The translations under genes and the position numbers were made by a program. Shown here piece by piece: positions 30,424 through 38,515 of a stretch of DNA of 64,000 nucleotides. The notes beneath the pieces were generated by a model that saw only the letters and a list, made by a program, of their open reading frames with translations, was not told where the DNA came from and ran no database searches. Source of the stretch: Mesonia sp. HuA40 (GTDB taxonomy: Bacteria > Bacteroidota > Bacteroidia > Flavobacteriales > Flavobacteriaceae); NCBI RefSeq assembly GCF_008017835.1, contig NZ_VRLT01000024.1, forward strand, positions 1 to 64,000, in the 5' to 3' direction. Numbering within the stretch: the stretch's first letter is position 1; the number at the start of each line of letters is the position of its first letter.

Positions 30424-30562
30424 AAAAGCGAAAGTAGTAAATTATAAGCATTCTTATTTATTTAAAAAAAACGCACTTATCAAATTCTTTTTTATTCGCA
30501 ATTCTTTAACAGCGAGAGAAAAATTATTTCAATAATTTTAAACTAACTGTAAATTAAACGCT

Positions 30563-31924
30563 ATGACCTTCTTTCAAAAAATAAAACAAACGATTAATCT
30601 TTTAAAAGAGGTCGATTTAGATCAATTAACTAAAATACATGATAAAATCGATTTAAAGCAAACCCTAGCAACTTTAGGAAAATTAGATGATCGGCAAATA
30701 AAAAATATGCTCAAGTTGTTGCACCACCAGGGCAAACGCGGACAGCATCAATTACCACCTATCGATGGAGATTTTTATAATTTAGATCTCAAACTAACCG
30801 ATACTCAACGCGATTTACAACTGCGGGTACGACAATTTATGGAAAAGGAAGTTCGCCCTATTGTTAACGATTATTGGAACAAAGCAAAATTCCCTTTTGA
30901 TATCATCCCTAAATTAGGAGAATTGAATATTACGGGTATTGCCTACGAAGGTTACGGTTGCGCGGCTATGCCTTTTTTAATGGAGGGCATTATCGCCCAA
31001 GAAATTGCTCGGGTAGATGTTTCTATTTCTACTTTTTTTGGTGTACATAGCGGATTGGCTATGGGCTCAATATACCTTTGCGGAAGCGAGGCTCAAAAAC
31101 AAGAATGGTTGCCCAAAATGCAAAAATTAAAAACGATTGGAGCTTTTGGTTTAACCGAACCAAATGTAGGTTCGGCCGTTTCGCAAGGAATGGAAACCAC
31201 CTGCCGTTTTGATGGAGAGAACTGGATATTAAACGGTCAAAAAAAATGGATTGGTAATGCCACCTTTGCAGATGTTATTGTAATATGGGCAAAAGACATC
31301 GACTCAAAGCAGGTGAAAGGATTTTTGGTACGTAAAGAAAACCCTGGCTTTAAAGCCGAAAAGATGGAAGATAAGATGGCTCTGCGCATCGTGCAAAATG
31401 CCTTGATCACCTTATCCGATTGCAAAGTTCCCGAGACCGATCGTTTGCAAAAAGCTAACTCTTTTGCCGATACTGCCAAAGTCTTAAAAATGACCCGAGC
31501 GGGCGTAGCTTGGCAAGCCGTTGGCTGTGCGCGAGGGGCTTATGAAAGTGCCTTAAAGTATACTAAAAAACGTGAACAATTTAGCAAACCTATAGCCAGT
31601 TTTCAACTTGTTCAAAATCATTTGGTAGAAATGCTATCCAATTTAACCGCTATGCAAACCATGGTTTTTCGCTTGTCTGAATTACAAGACGAAGGAATTT
31701 TAACCGATGAGCACGCCTCCTTAGCCAAGGTGTTTTGCAGTTTGCGCACCCGTGATGTGGTAAGCCGCGCACGAGAAGTACTAGGCGGCAATGGAATATT
31801 GCTCGAGCATGATGTGGCACGTTTTGTAGCCGATGCCGAAGCAATTTATAGCTATGAAGGAACCAAAGAAATCAATACATTAATCGTTGGTAGAGCTATA
31901 ACAGGTTATAGTGCGTTTGTTTAA
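30563..31924 (+). CDS. Acyl-CoA dehydrogenase (glutaryl-CoA dehydrogenase-like) with N-terminal helical extension
   Basis: 453 residues. The dehydrogenase core begins near residue 75 (LTDTQRDLQLRVRQFMEKEV). FAD-binding landmarks GAFGLTEPNVGS and the tryptophan-containing NGQKKWIGNA follow, with the catalytic glutamate in YSYEGTKEIN near the C-terminus, as in the glutaryl-CoA/isovaleryl branch. It passes electrons to ETF; etfBA lies 14 kb downstream. The first about 70 residues are an additional lysine- and leucine-rich helical segment not normally present. Followed after 20 bases by a 2-hydroxyacid dehydrogenase, so probably co-transcribed. Exact substrate cannot be decided from sequence. Confidence 0.88.
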   Translation: MTFFQKIKQTINLLKEVDLDQLTKIHDKIDLKQTLATLGKLDDRQIKNMLKLLHHQGKRGQHQLPPIDGDFYNLDLKLTDTQRDLQLRVRQFMEKEVRPIVNDYWNKAKFPFDIIPKLGELNITGIAYEGYGCAAMPFLMEGIIAQEIARVDVSISTFFGVHSGLAMGSIYLCGSEAQKQEWLPKMQKLKTIGAFGLTEPNVGSAVSQGMETTCRFDGENWILNGQKKWIGNATFADVIVIWAKDIDSKQVKGFLVRKENPGFKAEKMEDKMALRIVQNALITLSDCKVPETDRLQKANSFADTAKVLKMTRAGVAWQAVGCARGAYESALKYTKKREQFSKPIASFQLVQNHLVEMLSNLTAMQTMVFRLSELQDEGILTDEHASLAKVFCSLRTRDVVSRAREVLGGNGILLEHDVARFVADAEAIYSYEGTKEINTLIVGRAITGYSAFV

Positions 31925-31944
31925 TCCATAAAAAACACCTTAAA

Positions 31945-32880
31945 ATGAATAACAAAATTGTTGTCATCGCTCCAGGAAGAAATTTAGACCAATGGGTTCA
32001 AGCCTTAAAGGATGAAAATAAGAATTTGACCATAGAAATTTATCCAAATGATACCCAGCGAGAAAAAACCGAATTTATATTAACCTGGCAGCCTCCAGCA
32101 GGAGTTTTTGACCAATACCCTAATTTAAAAGTAATCGCCTCTATGGGGGCGGGTGTACATCATATTTTTGCTCAAAACACCATAAAAGAGCATATACAAG
32201 TCACAAAAATTGAACACCCGCGTTTAGCAACCGATTTGAGTCAGTTTGTGCTATCGATTTGCTTGATGCACATTCGTGACTTATATGCTTATTTTAAGCT
32301 TCAACAAAAAAAGAAATGGAAACCTATTGCTTACAAACGCCCTAAAGATACTGTTGTAGGTATATTAGGTTTTGGAAAAATTGGTCAATCGGTGGGGGAG
32401 CTTTTGGTTAAAAATAATTTTCAGGTTTTAGGCTATTCTTCTACCGCAAAAACACACGAAAATATTACCACCTACCATTCTGAACAACAACTGCCTCAAT
32501 TTTTGCAGTCTTGTGATATCTTAGTGTGTCTTCTACCCTTAACATCTAAAACCCGTGGTATTCTCAATAGCACGCTTTTTAATCAGCTTAAGCCTGGTTG
32601 TTATTTAATAAATGTAGGACGTGGTGCGCACTTGAAAGAAAACGACTTATTAGAAGCTTTACAAAATGGACAATTATGTGGAGCCAGCATTGATGTATTT
32701 TCAGAAGAGCCTCTGCCCCAAAATCATGCTTTTTGGGAAAACGAACATATTCAAATTACACCGCATATGGCTAGTGCTACCGACCCTAAGGTGGTAAGCC
32801 AGCAAATTGTATCTAATTTAGAACGATTGCATCAAGGTAAAGCAATGAAAAACCGAATTGATCAAAATCGAGAATATTAA
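31945..32880 (+). CDS. D-isomer-specific 2-hydroxyacid dehydrogenase (glyoxylate/hydroxypyruvate reductase-like)
   Basis: 311-residue cytosolic NAD(P)H-dependent enzyme. Seen: Rossmann motif VGILGFGKIGQSVGELL (about 136-152), the catalytic Arg in INVGRGAHL, Glu in DVFSEEPLP, and His in ITPHMASAT. The spacing Arg...Glu...His fits the family; the short length and PLTSKTRGILN motif favour the GhrA-type branch reducing glyoxylate or hydroxypyruvate. In an apparent operon with the upstream acyl-CoA dehydrogenase (20-base gap). Confidence 0.88.
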   Translation: MNNKIVVIAPGRNLDQWVQALKDENKNLTIEIYPNDTQREKTEFILTWQPPAGVFDQYPNLKVIASMGAGVHHIFAQNTIKEHIQVTKIEHPRLATDLSQFVLSICLMHIRDLYAYFKLQQKKKWKPIAYKRPKDTVVGILGFGKIGQSVGELLVKNNFQVLGYSSTAKTHENITTYHSEQQLPQFLQSCDILVCLLPLTSKTRGILNSTLFNQLKPGCYLINVGRGAHLKENDLLEALQNGQLCGASIDVFSEEPLPQNHAFWENEHIQITPHMASATDPKVVSQQIVSNLERLHQGKAMKNRIDQNREY

Positions 32881-32924
32881 AAATTATGTTTTAACTTTAT
32901 AAACCTTCATAAAGAAAAGGCTTT

Positions 32925-34685
32925 ATGTATTTAACCATCACCTTTATAATAATAGGCATAGGCATCTTTCTTTTTGTGAAAGACTACTTTAGTATAGATA
33001 CTACTTCTATACTCATAATGTCTTTGTTTATTGTTTCTGGTGTACTAAACCCCGAAGAAGGTTTTGCCGGCTTTAACCATCCCGCCACTATAACCTTAGG
33101 CTGTATGTTTGTGCTTAGCGCTGCCGTGTTTAAATCGGGTATTATTAACGGATTAAGCTCAAAAATTGTAAAAATAGCGCGGGTAAACTACGTACTGGCT
33201 TTAATTGTTTTTTGCCTTACGGCGGCTGTTTTTTCTGCCTTTATAAATGATACGGCTGTGGTCGCTATGTTAATTCCTATGGCGCTAATGGTATCGCGAG
33301 AAACCGGTATTGCGCCTTCGCGTTTGCTTATTCCTATTTCATTTTCGGCTCTGTTTGGAGGCACTTGTACGCTAATAGGTACATCTACCAATATTTTGGT
33401 TAGTAGTTATGCTCAAGAATTAGGCAGTACTGGATTTAAGATGTTTGAATTTTCACTTGCGGCTTTGGGTATTACAGCAGCTGGACTCATTTATATTTTT
33501 ATCGTAGCTCCCTTGATTCTGCCTAAACGCATAAAAAAATCTGAAACCCTACAACATGAAGCCGAGGATTATATGGCAGAAATCGAAATTTTACCCAAAA
33601 ATCCAGACATCAATAAAGCTATCGGTAAAAGCTTTTTGATTAGTGATTTACAAGTGCAAATTTTAATGATAAAGCGAAACCATCTTCGGTTTTATGAGTT
33701 TAATGAAGAAACTATTTTACGAGAAGGAGACGTGCTCAAGGTACTTATGAATCCAAGCAAAACCAGTAAAATAAGAGAAAGTAAATACTATAAGTTTAGC
33801 GGTATAGGAGAAATTAGCGAAGACGATAGTGAAAAGCGCATCTTTGAGGTAATGATTCCTCACGGTTCTTCACTATCAGGAAAAACTTTAGCGAAAACCA
33901 AATTTAGAAACAACTATTATGCTTCGGTTTTGGCTATTAGGCAACGCAAAGAGACCATTACTAAAAACGTGGCTAACGTTTCTCTTAAAGAGGGAGATAT
34001 GCTGCTTATTTATACAGCACGCCATAATATACAAGCTTTAACACGCAACAAAATGCTTGTGGCTTTATCTGAATATGAAGACCGTAAAATAAATTATAAA
34101 AAGGCTATACCGGCAATTCTCATTTTAATGGGTGTAATTTTGGCCGCCGCTTTTAATATTACTTCAATACTCATAAGCGCCTTGGTAGGGAGTTTACTTA
34201 TTGTGACCACCGCTATACTTAAGCCTAATGAAGCTTATAAAGCAATAGAATGGAAAGTGATTTTTATGGTCGCCGGAGTTTTATCTATGGGTAAAGCCTT
34301 AGAAAAAACCGGTGGCTCAGAGCTAATATCTAATTTTCTTTTTGAAAATTTAGGCGGCCTACCTCCACAAATTATGTTAAGCTTCATATTTCTATTTACC
34401 TTTCTAGCAACCAATGTATTATCAAGTAAAGCTACCGCTGTGCTAATGACCCCAATTGTGATAGAGTTTGCTCAAATTTTGCAGGTAAGCGAAAAACCTT
34501 TTTTAATTGCGGTTATGTTTGCTTGTTCGCTCACCTTTATGACACCCGTAAGTTACCCTACCAACACCATGGTTTACGCTCCAGGTAATTATAAATTTAC
34601 CGATTATTTAAAAATAGGCACCCCACTTAATCTTGTTGTCTGGATTGCTGCCTCTATTATCATACCTTTGTTCTTTCCCTTTTAA
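32925..34685 (+). CDS. SLC13/DASS-type anion transporter with two TrkA-C domains
   Basis: 586-residue inner-membrane protein. Two membrane halves (about 1-200 and 395-586), with the twofold motifs AFINDTAVVAMLIPMA and LIGTSTNILVSS in the first and ATNVLSSKATAVLMTPI and TPVSYPTNTMVYAPG in the second. These are the substrate and sodium-site loops of the divalent-anion:Na+ symporter fold. The central loop holds two TrkA-C (RCK-C) domains (about 205-285 and 300-380; REGDVLKVL, KEGDMLLIYT), as in bacterial SAC1-like permeases. Substrate probably sulfate or a dicarboxylate, not resolvable here. It follows the hydroxyacid dehydrogenase by 44 bases and precedes a DUF202 gene by 12. Confidence 0.88.
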   Translation: MYLTITFIIIGIGIFLFVKDYFSIDTTSILIMSLFIVSGVLNPEEGFAGFNHPATITLGCMFVLSAAVFKSGIINGLSSKIVKIARVNYVLALIVFCLTAAVFSAFINDTAVVAMLIPMALMVSRETGIAPSRLLIPISFSALFGGTCTLIGTSTNILVSSYAQELGSTGFKMFEFSLAALGITAAGLIYIFIVAPLILPKRIKKSETLQHEAEDYMAEIEILPKNPDINKAIGKSFLISDLQVQILMIKRNHLRFYEFNEETILREGDVLKVLMNPSKTSKIRESKYYKFSGIGEISEDDSEKRIFEVMIPHGSSLSGKTLAKTKFRNNYYASVLAIRQRKETITKNVANVSLKEGDMLLIYTARHNIQALTRNKMLVALSEYEDRKINYKKAIPAILILMGVILAAAFNITSILISALVGSLLIVTTAILKPNEAYKAIEWKVIFMVAGVLSMGKALEKTGGSELISNFLFENLGGLPPQIMLSFIFLFTFLATNVLSSKATAVLMTPIVIEFAQILQVSEKPFLIAVMFACSLTFMTPVSYPTNTMVYAPGNYKFTDYLKIGTPLNLVVWIAASIIIPLFFPF

Positions 34686-34697
34686 AGTCTGACCATC

Positions 34698-35024
34698 ATG
34701 AAAAAGAGATTAAAACTACATAACCCATTTAAACCACGCATAACCGATGAGAAAAACTTGCGCGAACATTTGGCGCTTGAAAGAACCAAACTTGCCAATG
34801 AGCGCACTTTGCTTTCTTACATTAGAGCTTCCCTTTACCTACTGTTAGGCGGTATAGCCCTGCTGCAAGTAAAAGAATACACAAATTTAAAAATCATTGG
34901 GTATATCGCACTGTTTATTTGCGTGGTATTTTTATTGATTGGTATTGGCCGTTATATATCATTAGAGCGAAGACTCAACGATTTACTTTTACCTGATGAA
35001 GACGATATAGAAAAGCCAGATTGA
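34698..35024 (+). CDS. DUF202 family small membrane protein
   Basis: 108 residues. The DUF202 signature LALERTKLANERTLLSYIRA (about 29-48) precedes two membrane helices (about 50-65 and 72-92) and a short acidic tail. Function unknown; related domains occur in yeast Vtc1 and other small membrane subunits. The TGA stop overlaps the ATG of the next gene (TGATG), so translation is coupled. Confidence 0.9.
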   Translation: MKKRLKLHNPFKPRITDEKNLREHLALERTKLANERTLLSYIRASLYLLLGGIALLQVKEYTNLKIIGYIALFICVVFLLIGIGRYISLERRLNDLLLPDEDDIEKPD

Positions 35025-35365
35025 TGCAAACTTTCACCCACTACTTTTTACATTTTGGTTTTATTTTTTTCATTGCTTTTCTAATCGATAGAAATAACAT
35101 CAAGCAAAATTATTTGATTTTATTAGCTAGTATGTTAGTCGATTTAGATCACCTGCTAGCCAATCCTATTTTTGACCCTAATCGCTGTAGTATTAACTTT
35201 CATATATTACATACCTATTGGGCTTGGGGATTGTACTTTTTAGTAGCTATTTTAGCAAAAAATAAAATGATAAAAACCTTTGCAATTGGATTAAGCTTTC
35301 ATCTATTTACAGATGCTATCGACTGTTTATGGAGCTATAATTGGGATTTTAAAGTACTTTTGTAA
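35024..35365 (+). CDS. DUF6122-like small integral membrane protein
   Basis: 113 residues from the ATG at 35024, which overlaps the preceding stop; an in-frame TTG three bases earlier is less likely. Three or four membrane helices with conserved polar residues: THYFLHFGFIFF at the start, SMLVDLDHLLANPIFDP and SFHLFTDAIDCLW. The D-L-D-H-L-L and H-x-F-T-D motifs resemble membrane-bound metal-dependent hydrolase-like families. Function unknown. Stop is two bases before the next gene. Confidence 0.82.
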   Translation: MQTFTHYFLHFGFIFFIAFLIDRNNIKQNYLILLASMLVDLDHLLANPIFDPNRCSINFHILHTYWAWGLYFLVAILAKNKMIKTFAIGLSFHLFTDAIDCLWSYNWDFKVLL

Positions 35366-35366
35366 G

Positions 35367-36137
35367 ATGAAACTATTCTTATTTTTCTTTATTATTAGCG
35401 TCAATCTACTTCAAGCACAAACACAAGAAGGTACTATATTAAATACGCTTAAAGCGGATAAGTTTGTAGGAGTAGATGTATTCGGTCGGTATTATTTTAT
35501 AAAAGACCAAGTTTTTTACAAGAAAACCCAAAATGATTTAAAACAGTATACCAACCTGAATTTAGGAAATTTAAGCCTTGTTGATATCAGCAATCCGCTA
35601 CGCATTAGCTTATTTTATCAAGACTTCAACACGGTGGTCATACTAGACAATCAATTGAATCCCATTACAAAAATTAACTTTAACAATTTAACCCCTTTAC
35701 GGATTTTAAAGGCCGCTTACACCGCTCAAAACAATAGTTTATGGCTGGTAAATACTGAACAAGGTATACTCGATTTTTTTAATTTTCCACAGCAAAAAAC
35801 CTTGTACCAGTCGCCTCCTGTTTTATCAAACGAGGCTTTTCACGCTTCAAACTTAACCCACTTTTTTGAAGCTCAAGAAAATAAAATCCGGGTTTTTAAT
35901 ATCTATGGAAATATCACCCAGGAATTTTATTTTAAAGGTGCCGAGCAACTTGTGGCAACAGCCAATCATTTGTATGTTTACGCCGAAGGTAATTTCTATC
36001 GTCTCAACTTAAACTCTAATGAGGTTTTAAAACTTGATATTTATGAAAATGACGTTAAAGATTTTTATGTGAGTAAGGAAAACCTTTATATTTACAAGCA
36101 AAACAAACTAATTTATTACCAAATCAACACAAACTAA
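35367..36137 (+). CDS. Secreted beta-propeller-like protein of unknown function
   Basis: 256 residues starting at MKLFLFFFIISVNLLQAQ, a clear signal peptide (ATG 35367); an upstream in-frame Met lies within the previous gene and is rejected. The mature part is a run of short beta strands with aromatic-rich repeats (YYFIKDQVFYKKTQN, NSLWLVNTEQGILDFF, HLYVYAEGNFYRL, NLYIYKQNKLIYYQ), consistent with a small propeller. Not assigned to a named family with certainty; similar envelope genes often precede the deoxynucleoside kinase in Flavobacteriia. Three bases separate it from that gene. Confidence 0.75.
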   Translation: MKLFLFFFIISVNLLQAQTQEGTILNTLKADKFVGVDVFGRYYFIKDQVFYKKTQNDLKQYTNLNLGNLSLVDISNPLRISLFYQDFNTVVILDNQLNPITKINFNNLTPLRILKAAYTAQNNSLWLVNTEQGILDFFNFPQQKTLYQSPPVLSNEAFHASNLTHFFEAQENKIRVFNIYGNITQEFYFKGAEQLVATANHLYVYAEGNFYRLNLNSNEVLKLDIYENDVKDFYVSKENLYIYKQNKLIYYQINTN

Positions 36138-36140
36138 TCT

Positions 36141-36755
36141 ATGCACGTAGCCATAGCCGGAAATATAGGCGCGGGAAAAACAACCCTAACCAGACTCTTA
36201 GCTAAACACTTTAATTGGGAAGCGCAATTTGAAGACGTATTAGAAAATCCGTATTTAGAAGATTTCTACAATCAAATGGAGCGCTGGTCATTTAATTTAC
36301 AAGTTTATTTCTTGAACTCGCGCTTCAGACAAATATTAGATATCCGCAAAAGCGGAAAAGACATTATTCAAGATCGAACCATCTATGAAGATGCCTTTAT
36401 TTTTGCTCCCAATTTACACGCAATGGGACTTATGACCAATCGTGATTTCAACAACTATAGTTCATTATTTAACTTAATGGAGCGCGTTACTGAAGCACCA
36501 GATCTTTTGATTTATTTGCGTAGCAGTATACCCAATCTTGTTGCACAAATTCATAAACGCGGAAGAGATTATGAAAGTAGCATCTCTATTGATTATTTAA
36601 GCCGACTTAATGAACGTTATGAAGCTTGGATTGCGACTTATGACAAAGGCAATTTATTGGTTATTGATGTTGATAATATTAATTTTGTAGACAACCCTGA
36701 AGATCTTGGAGAAATTATTAATAAAATAGATGCAGAAATTAACGGACTCTTTTAA
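36141..36755 (+). CDS. Deoxynucleoside kinase
   Basis: 204-residue cytosolic nucleoside-salvage enzyme phosphorylating deoxynucleosides. P-loop GNIGAGKT at residues 7-14; the catalytic/base-binding region with VYFLNSRF; the DRTIYEDAFIF motif (ERS-like, carries the conserved Arg); and the lid arginines in HKRGRDYE. Length is typical of the bacterial dAK/dGK group. Base specificity is not determined. Sits in a tight cluster (gaps of 3 and 11 bases). Confidence 0.92.
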   Translation: MHVAIAGNIGAGKTTLTRLLAKHFNWEAQFEDVLENPYLEDFYNQMERWSFNLQVYFLNSRFRQILDIRKSGKDIIQDRTIYEDAFIFAPNLHAMGLMTNRDFNNYSSLFNLMERVTEAPDLLIYLRSSIPNLVAQIHKRGRDYESSISIDYLSRLNERYEAWIATYDKGNLLVIDVDNINFVDNPEDLGEIINKIDAEINGLF

Positions 36756-36766
36756 AAATCAGCCAT

Positions 36767-37444
36767 ATGGAATCGACAAAACTAAAAAGGCCTAAACACA
36801 AGGGCTCTCCTAAATTATTCAAGAATCCTATTTTAGAAAAATTAACGCACACCCATATTTCTTTGCCCTTGATTATCTTTTCGGTAATTTCTGCGGCACT
36901 AATATATTATGGAATTGTAGAGAAAGGGTTTGAAACCCCTACAATGGTTTTATTGTTCTTTGCAGGATTATTCTTTTTTACATTTATTGAGTATATCATG
37001 CACCGTTACTTATATCATATTCCTGCTACAAGCGAACGTAAGAAGAAAATTAGTTATACCATGCATGGTGTGCATCATGACTACCCAAAAGATAAGTCTA
37101 GGTTGGCCATGCCGCCCGTTTTAAGCTTGATTATTGCTACCGTACTCTTTATTGTGTACCGCGTGTTTTTAGGTGAATTTGTTTTTGGTTTTTTAGCTGG
37201 TTTTTTAATGGGATATGCTGCTTATCTAGCGGTACATTATTCGGTTCATGCTTTTAAGGTACCCAATAACTTTTTAAAGGTTTTATGGCACCATCACAGC
37301 ATTCATCACTACCGTGAGCCAGACCGAGCTTTTGGAGTGTCTTCTACCCTTTGGGATCATATTTTTGGCACTATGCCCAGAAAGGATATTAAGGCTAAAA
37401 GAAAACAAAAAACCAATGTTTATATAGACCCAGAAACAACCTAA
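36767..37444 (+). CDS. Fatty acid hydroxylase / sterol desaturase superfamily membrane enzyme
   Basis: 225 residues, four membrane helices, di-iron histidine boxes HRYLYH (about 81-86), HGVHHDYP, HYSVH and HHHSIHHYREPDRAFG. The order and spacing fit fatty acid 2-hydroxylases of the Scs7/FA2H type; in Bacteroidota such an enzyme could hydroxylate sphingolipid or ornithine-lipid acyl chains (inference). The last gene of the cluster beginning near 34698, with a terminator directly after. Confidence 0.88.
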   Translation: MESTKLKRPKHKGSPKLFKNPILEKLTHTHISLPLIIFSVISAALIYYGIVEKGFETPTMVLLFFAGLFFFTFIEYIMHRYLYHIPATSERKKKISYTMHGVHHDYPKDKSRLAMPPVLSLIIATVLFIVYRVFLGEFVFGFLAGFLMGYAAYLAVHYSVHAFKVPNNFLKVLWHHHSIHHYREPDRAFGVSSTLWDHIFGTMPRKDIKAKRKQKTNVYIDPETT

Positions 37445-37467
37445 TTTCATTGAGAAATTACCTTATA

Positions 37468-37502
37468 GGGCTTAATTTTATTGAATTAAGCCCATTTTTT
37501 TT
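37468..37502 (+). terminator. Terminator of the hydroxylase gene, overlapping the end of the App1-like gene
   Basis: Stem GGGCTTAATT (37468-37477) / AATTAAGCCC (37484-37493), 6-base loop, then a T run. The right arm and loop contain the last codons and stop of the convergent minus-strand gene. Confidence 0.88.
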
Positions 37503-38485
37503 GCCGCTGTAATAGCTTCTTCTCCATTTGAGAAAAAGACCACAGGAGTGGTTTTAAATTTACTTACAATACGACTGGCGAGCCTCATTTTAGATTTACT
37601 TTTTACTCGTCTTAACAGTATGGCCGTTATCCTATCAGGATATACCTGTGCTATTTCAGTGTAAATACTAGGATCATGCTCTCCACTGTCACCAATAAGA
37701 ACAAAGGTTTTATCTTGAAATGCGTTTAAGATGCGTAAAATTTCTTTTTGTTTATGCGGTTTTTCTTGGTTAAACATTTGCCGCCATAGGTTAGGAAAAT
37801 CACGTAATAACAATACCCCTTTGGGGAATTTATGAATGCGTAAAAAAACTTGTAAGTAACTATATAAATTAAATGGACTATTACTTAAATAGAAAAATGG
37901 TCGATCTACATCAGTAGATTGGGCTCGTAAAGCTTGATAAAACTTACTTGCAGAGTTAATAGGAACTCTTTCTTCTGCTAGGGTAAAAATAGAATTTTTA
38001 ATTAGCTCCCATTTAAAAAAGGAGTTCACCCCCGTATGAATAAGTGTGTCGTCTATATCACTAATAATCCCATAATCAAAATTAGAATTAGGCTGAAAAA
38101 ACCAACATTTTTTCTCTTGAGCAAGTTTTTGGTACTCGCATTGTATTTTATAAGGCAGCCATTTTGTTTGCTTTTCTTTTGCTTCTTCCCACAGCATTTG
38201 AACTTCAAAATAATAGTATCCTTCGCTATTGGTTAAACAACAAGCTACAGGTTTCCCATTAAACCAAAGCGTTACTTGAACATTTTCTACTTCATAGGTA
38301 TTAAAATTGGCAAAACTAGCTTGCCAGGCATAAGGTGAATTATCTGTTTTACTATTTCTTGGTTTATGATTTAAAACTCTTCCCGTCACCCTTAAGCCAT
38401 CCGCGAAAGCATAACCTGAAAACGACTGAATATACAAGTGATCGACTTGTTTAGACAACCGAAGAAATTTAAGAAATTGTTTCAA
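37478..38485 (-). CDS. App1-like phosphatase (DUF2183) family protein
   Basis: 335 residues. The N-terminal half (about 1-150) is a beta-rich region; the C-terminal half is the HAD-like App1 catalytic domain with DxDxT in YGIISDIDDTLIHTG (about 155-170), YLSNSPFNLY, and FVLIGDSGEHDPSIY. In yeast, App1 is a phosphatidate phosphatase; bacterial relatives share the DIDDT motif, so lipid phosphatase activity is plausible but unproven. Its final five codons lie inside a terminator serving the opposite strand. Confidence 0.85.
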   Translation of the reverse strand: MKQFLKFLRLSKQVDHLYIQSFSGYAFADGLRVTGRVLNHKPRNSKTDNSPYAWQASFANFNTYEVENVQVTLWFNGKPVACCLTNSEGYYYFEVQMLWEEAKEKQTKWLPYKIQCEYQKLAQEKKCWFFQPNSNFDYGIISDIDDTLIHTGVNSFFKWELIKNSIFTLAEERVPINSASKFYQALRAQSTDVDRPFFYLSNSPFNLYSYLQVFLRIHKFPKGVLLLRDFPNLWRQMFNQEKPHKQKEILRILNAFQDKTFVLIGDSGEHDPSIYTEIAQVYPDRITAILLRRVKSKSKMRLASRIVSKFKTTPVVFFSNGEEAITAAKKMGLIQ

Positions 38486-38515
38486 AGTAAAATATTTTAA
38501 AACGCAAATTGACGC

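Noticed and set aside
35313-35366. Earlier start for the secreted beta-propeller-like protein
   Set aside because: The upstream in-frame Met lies inside the previous gene and would bury the clear signal peptide at 35367.
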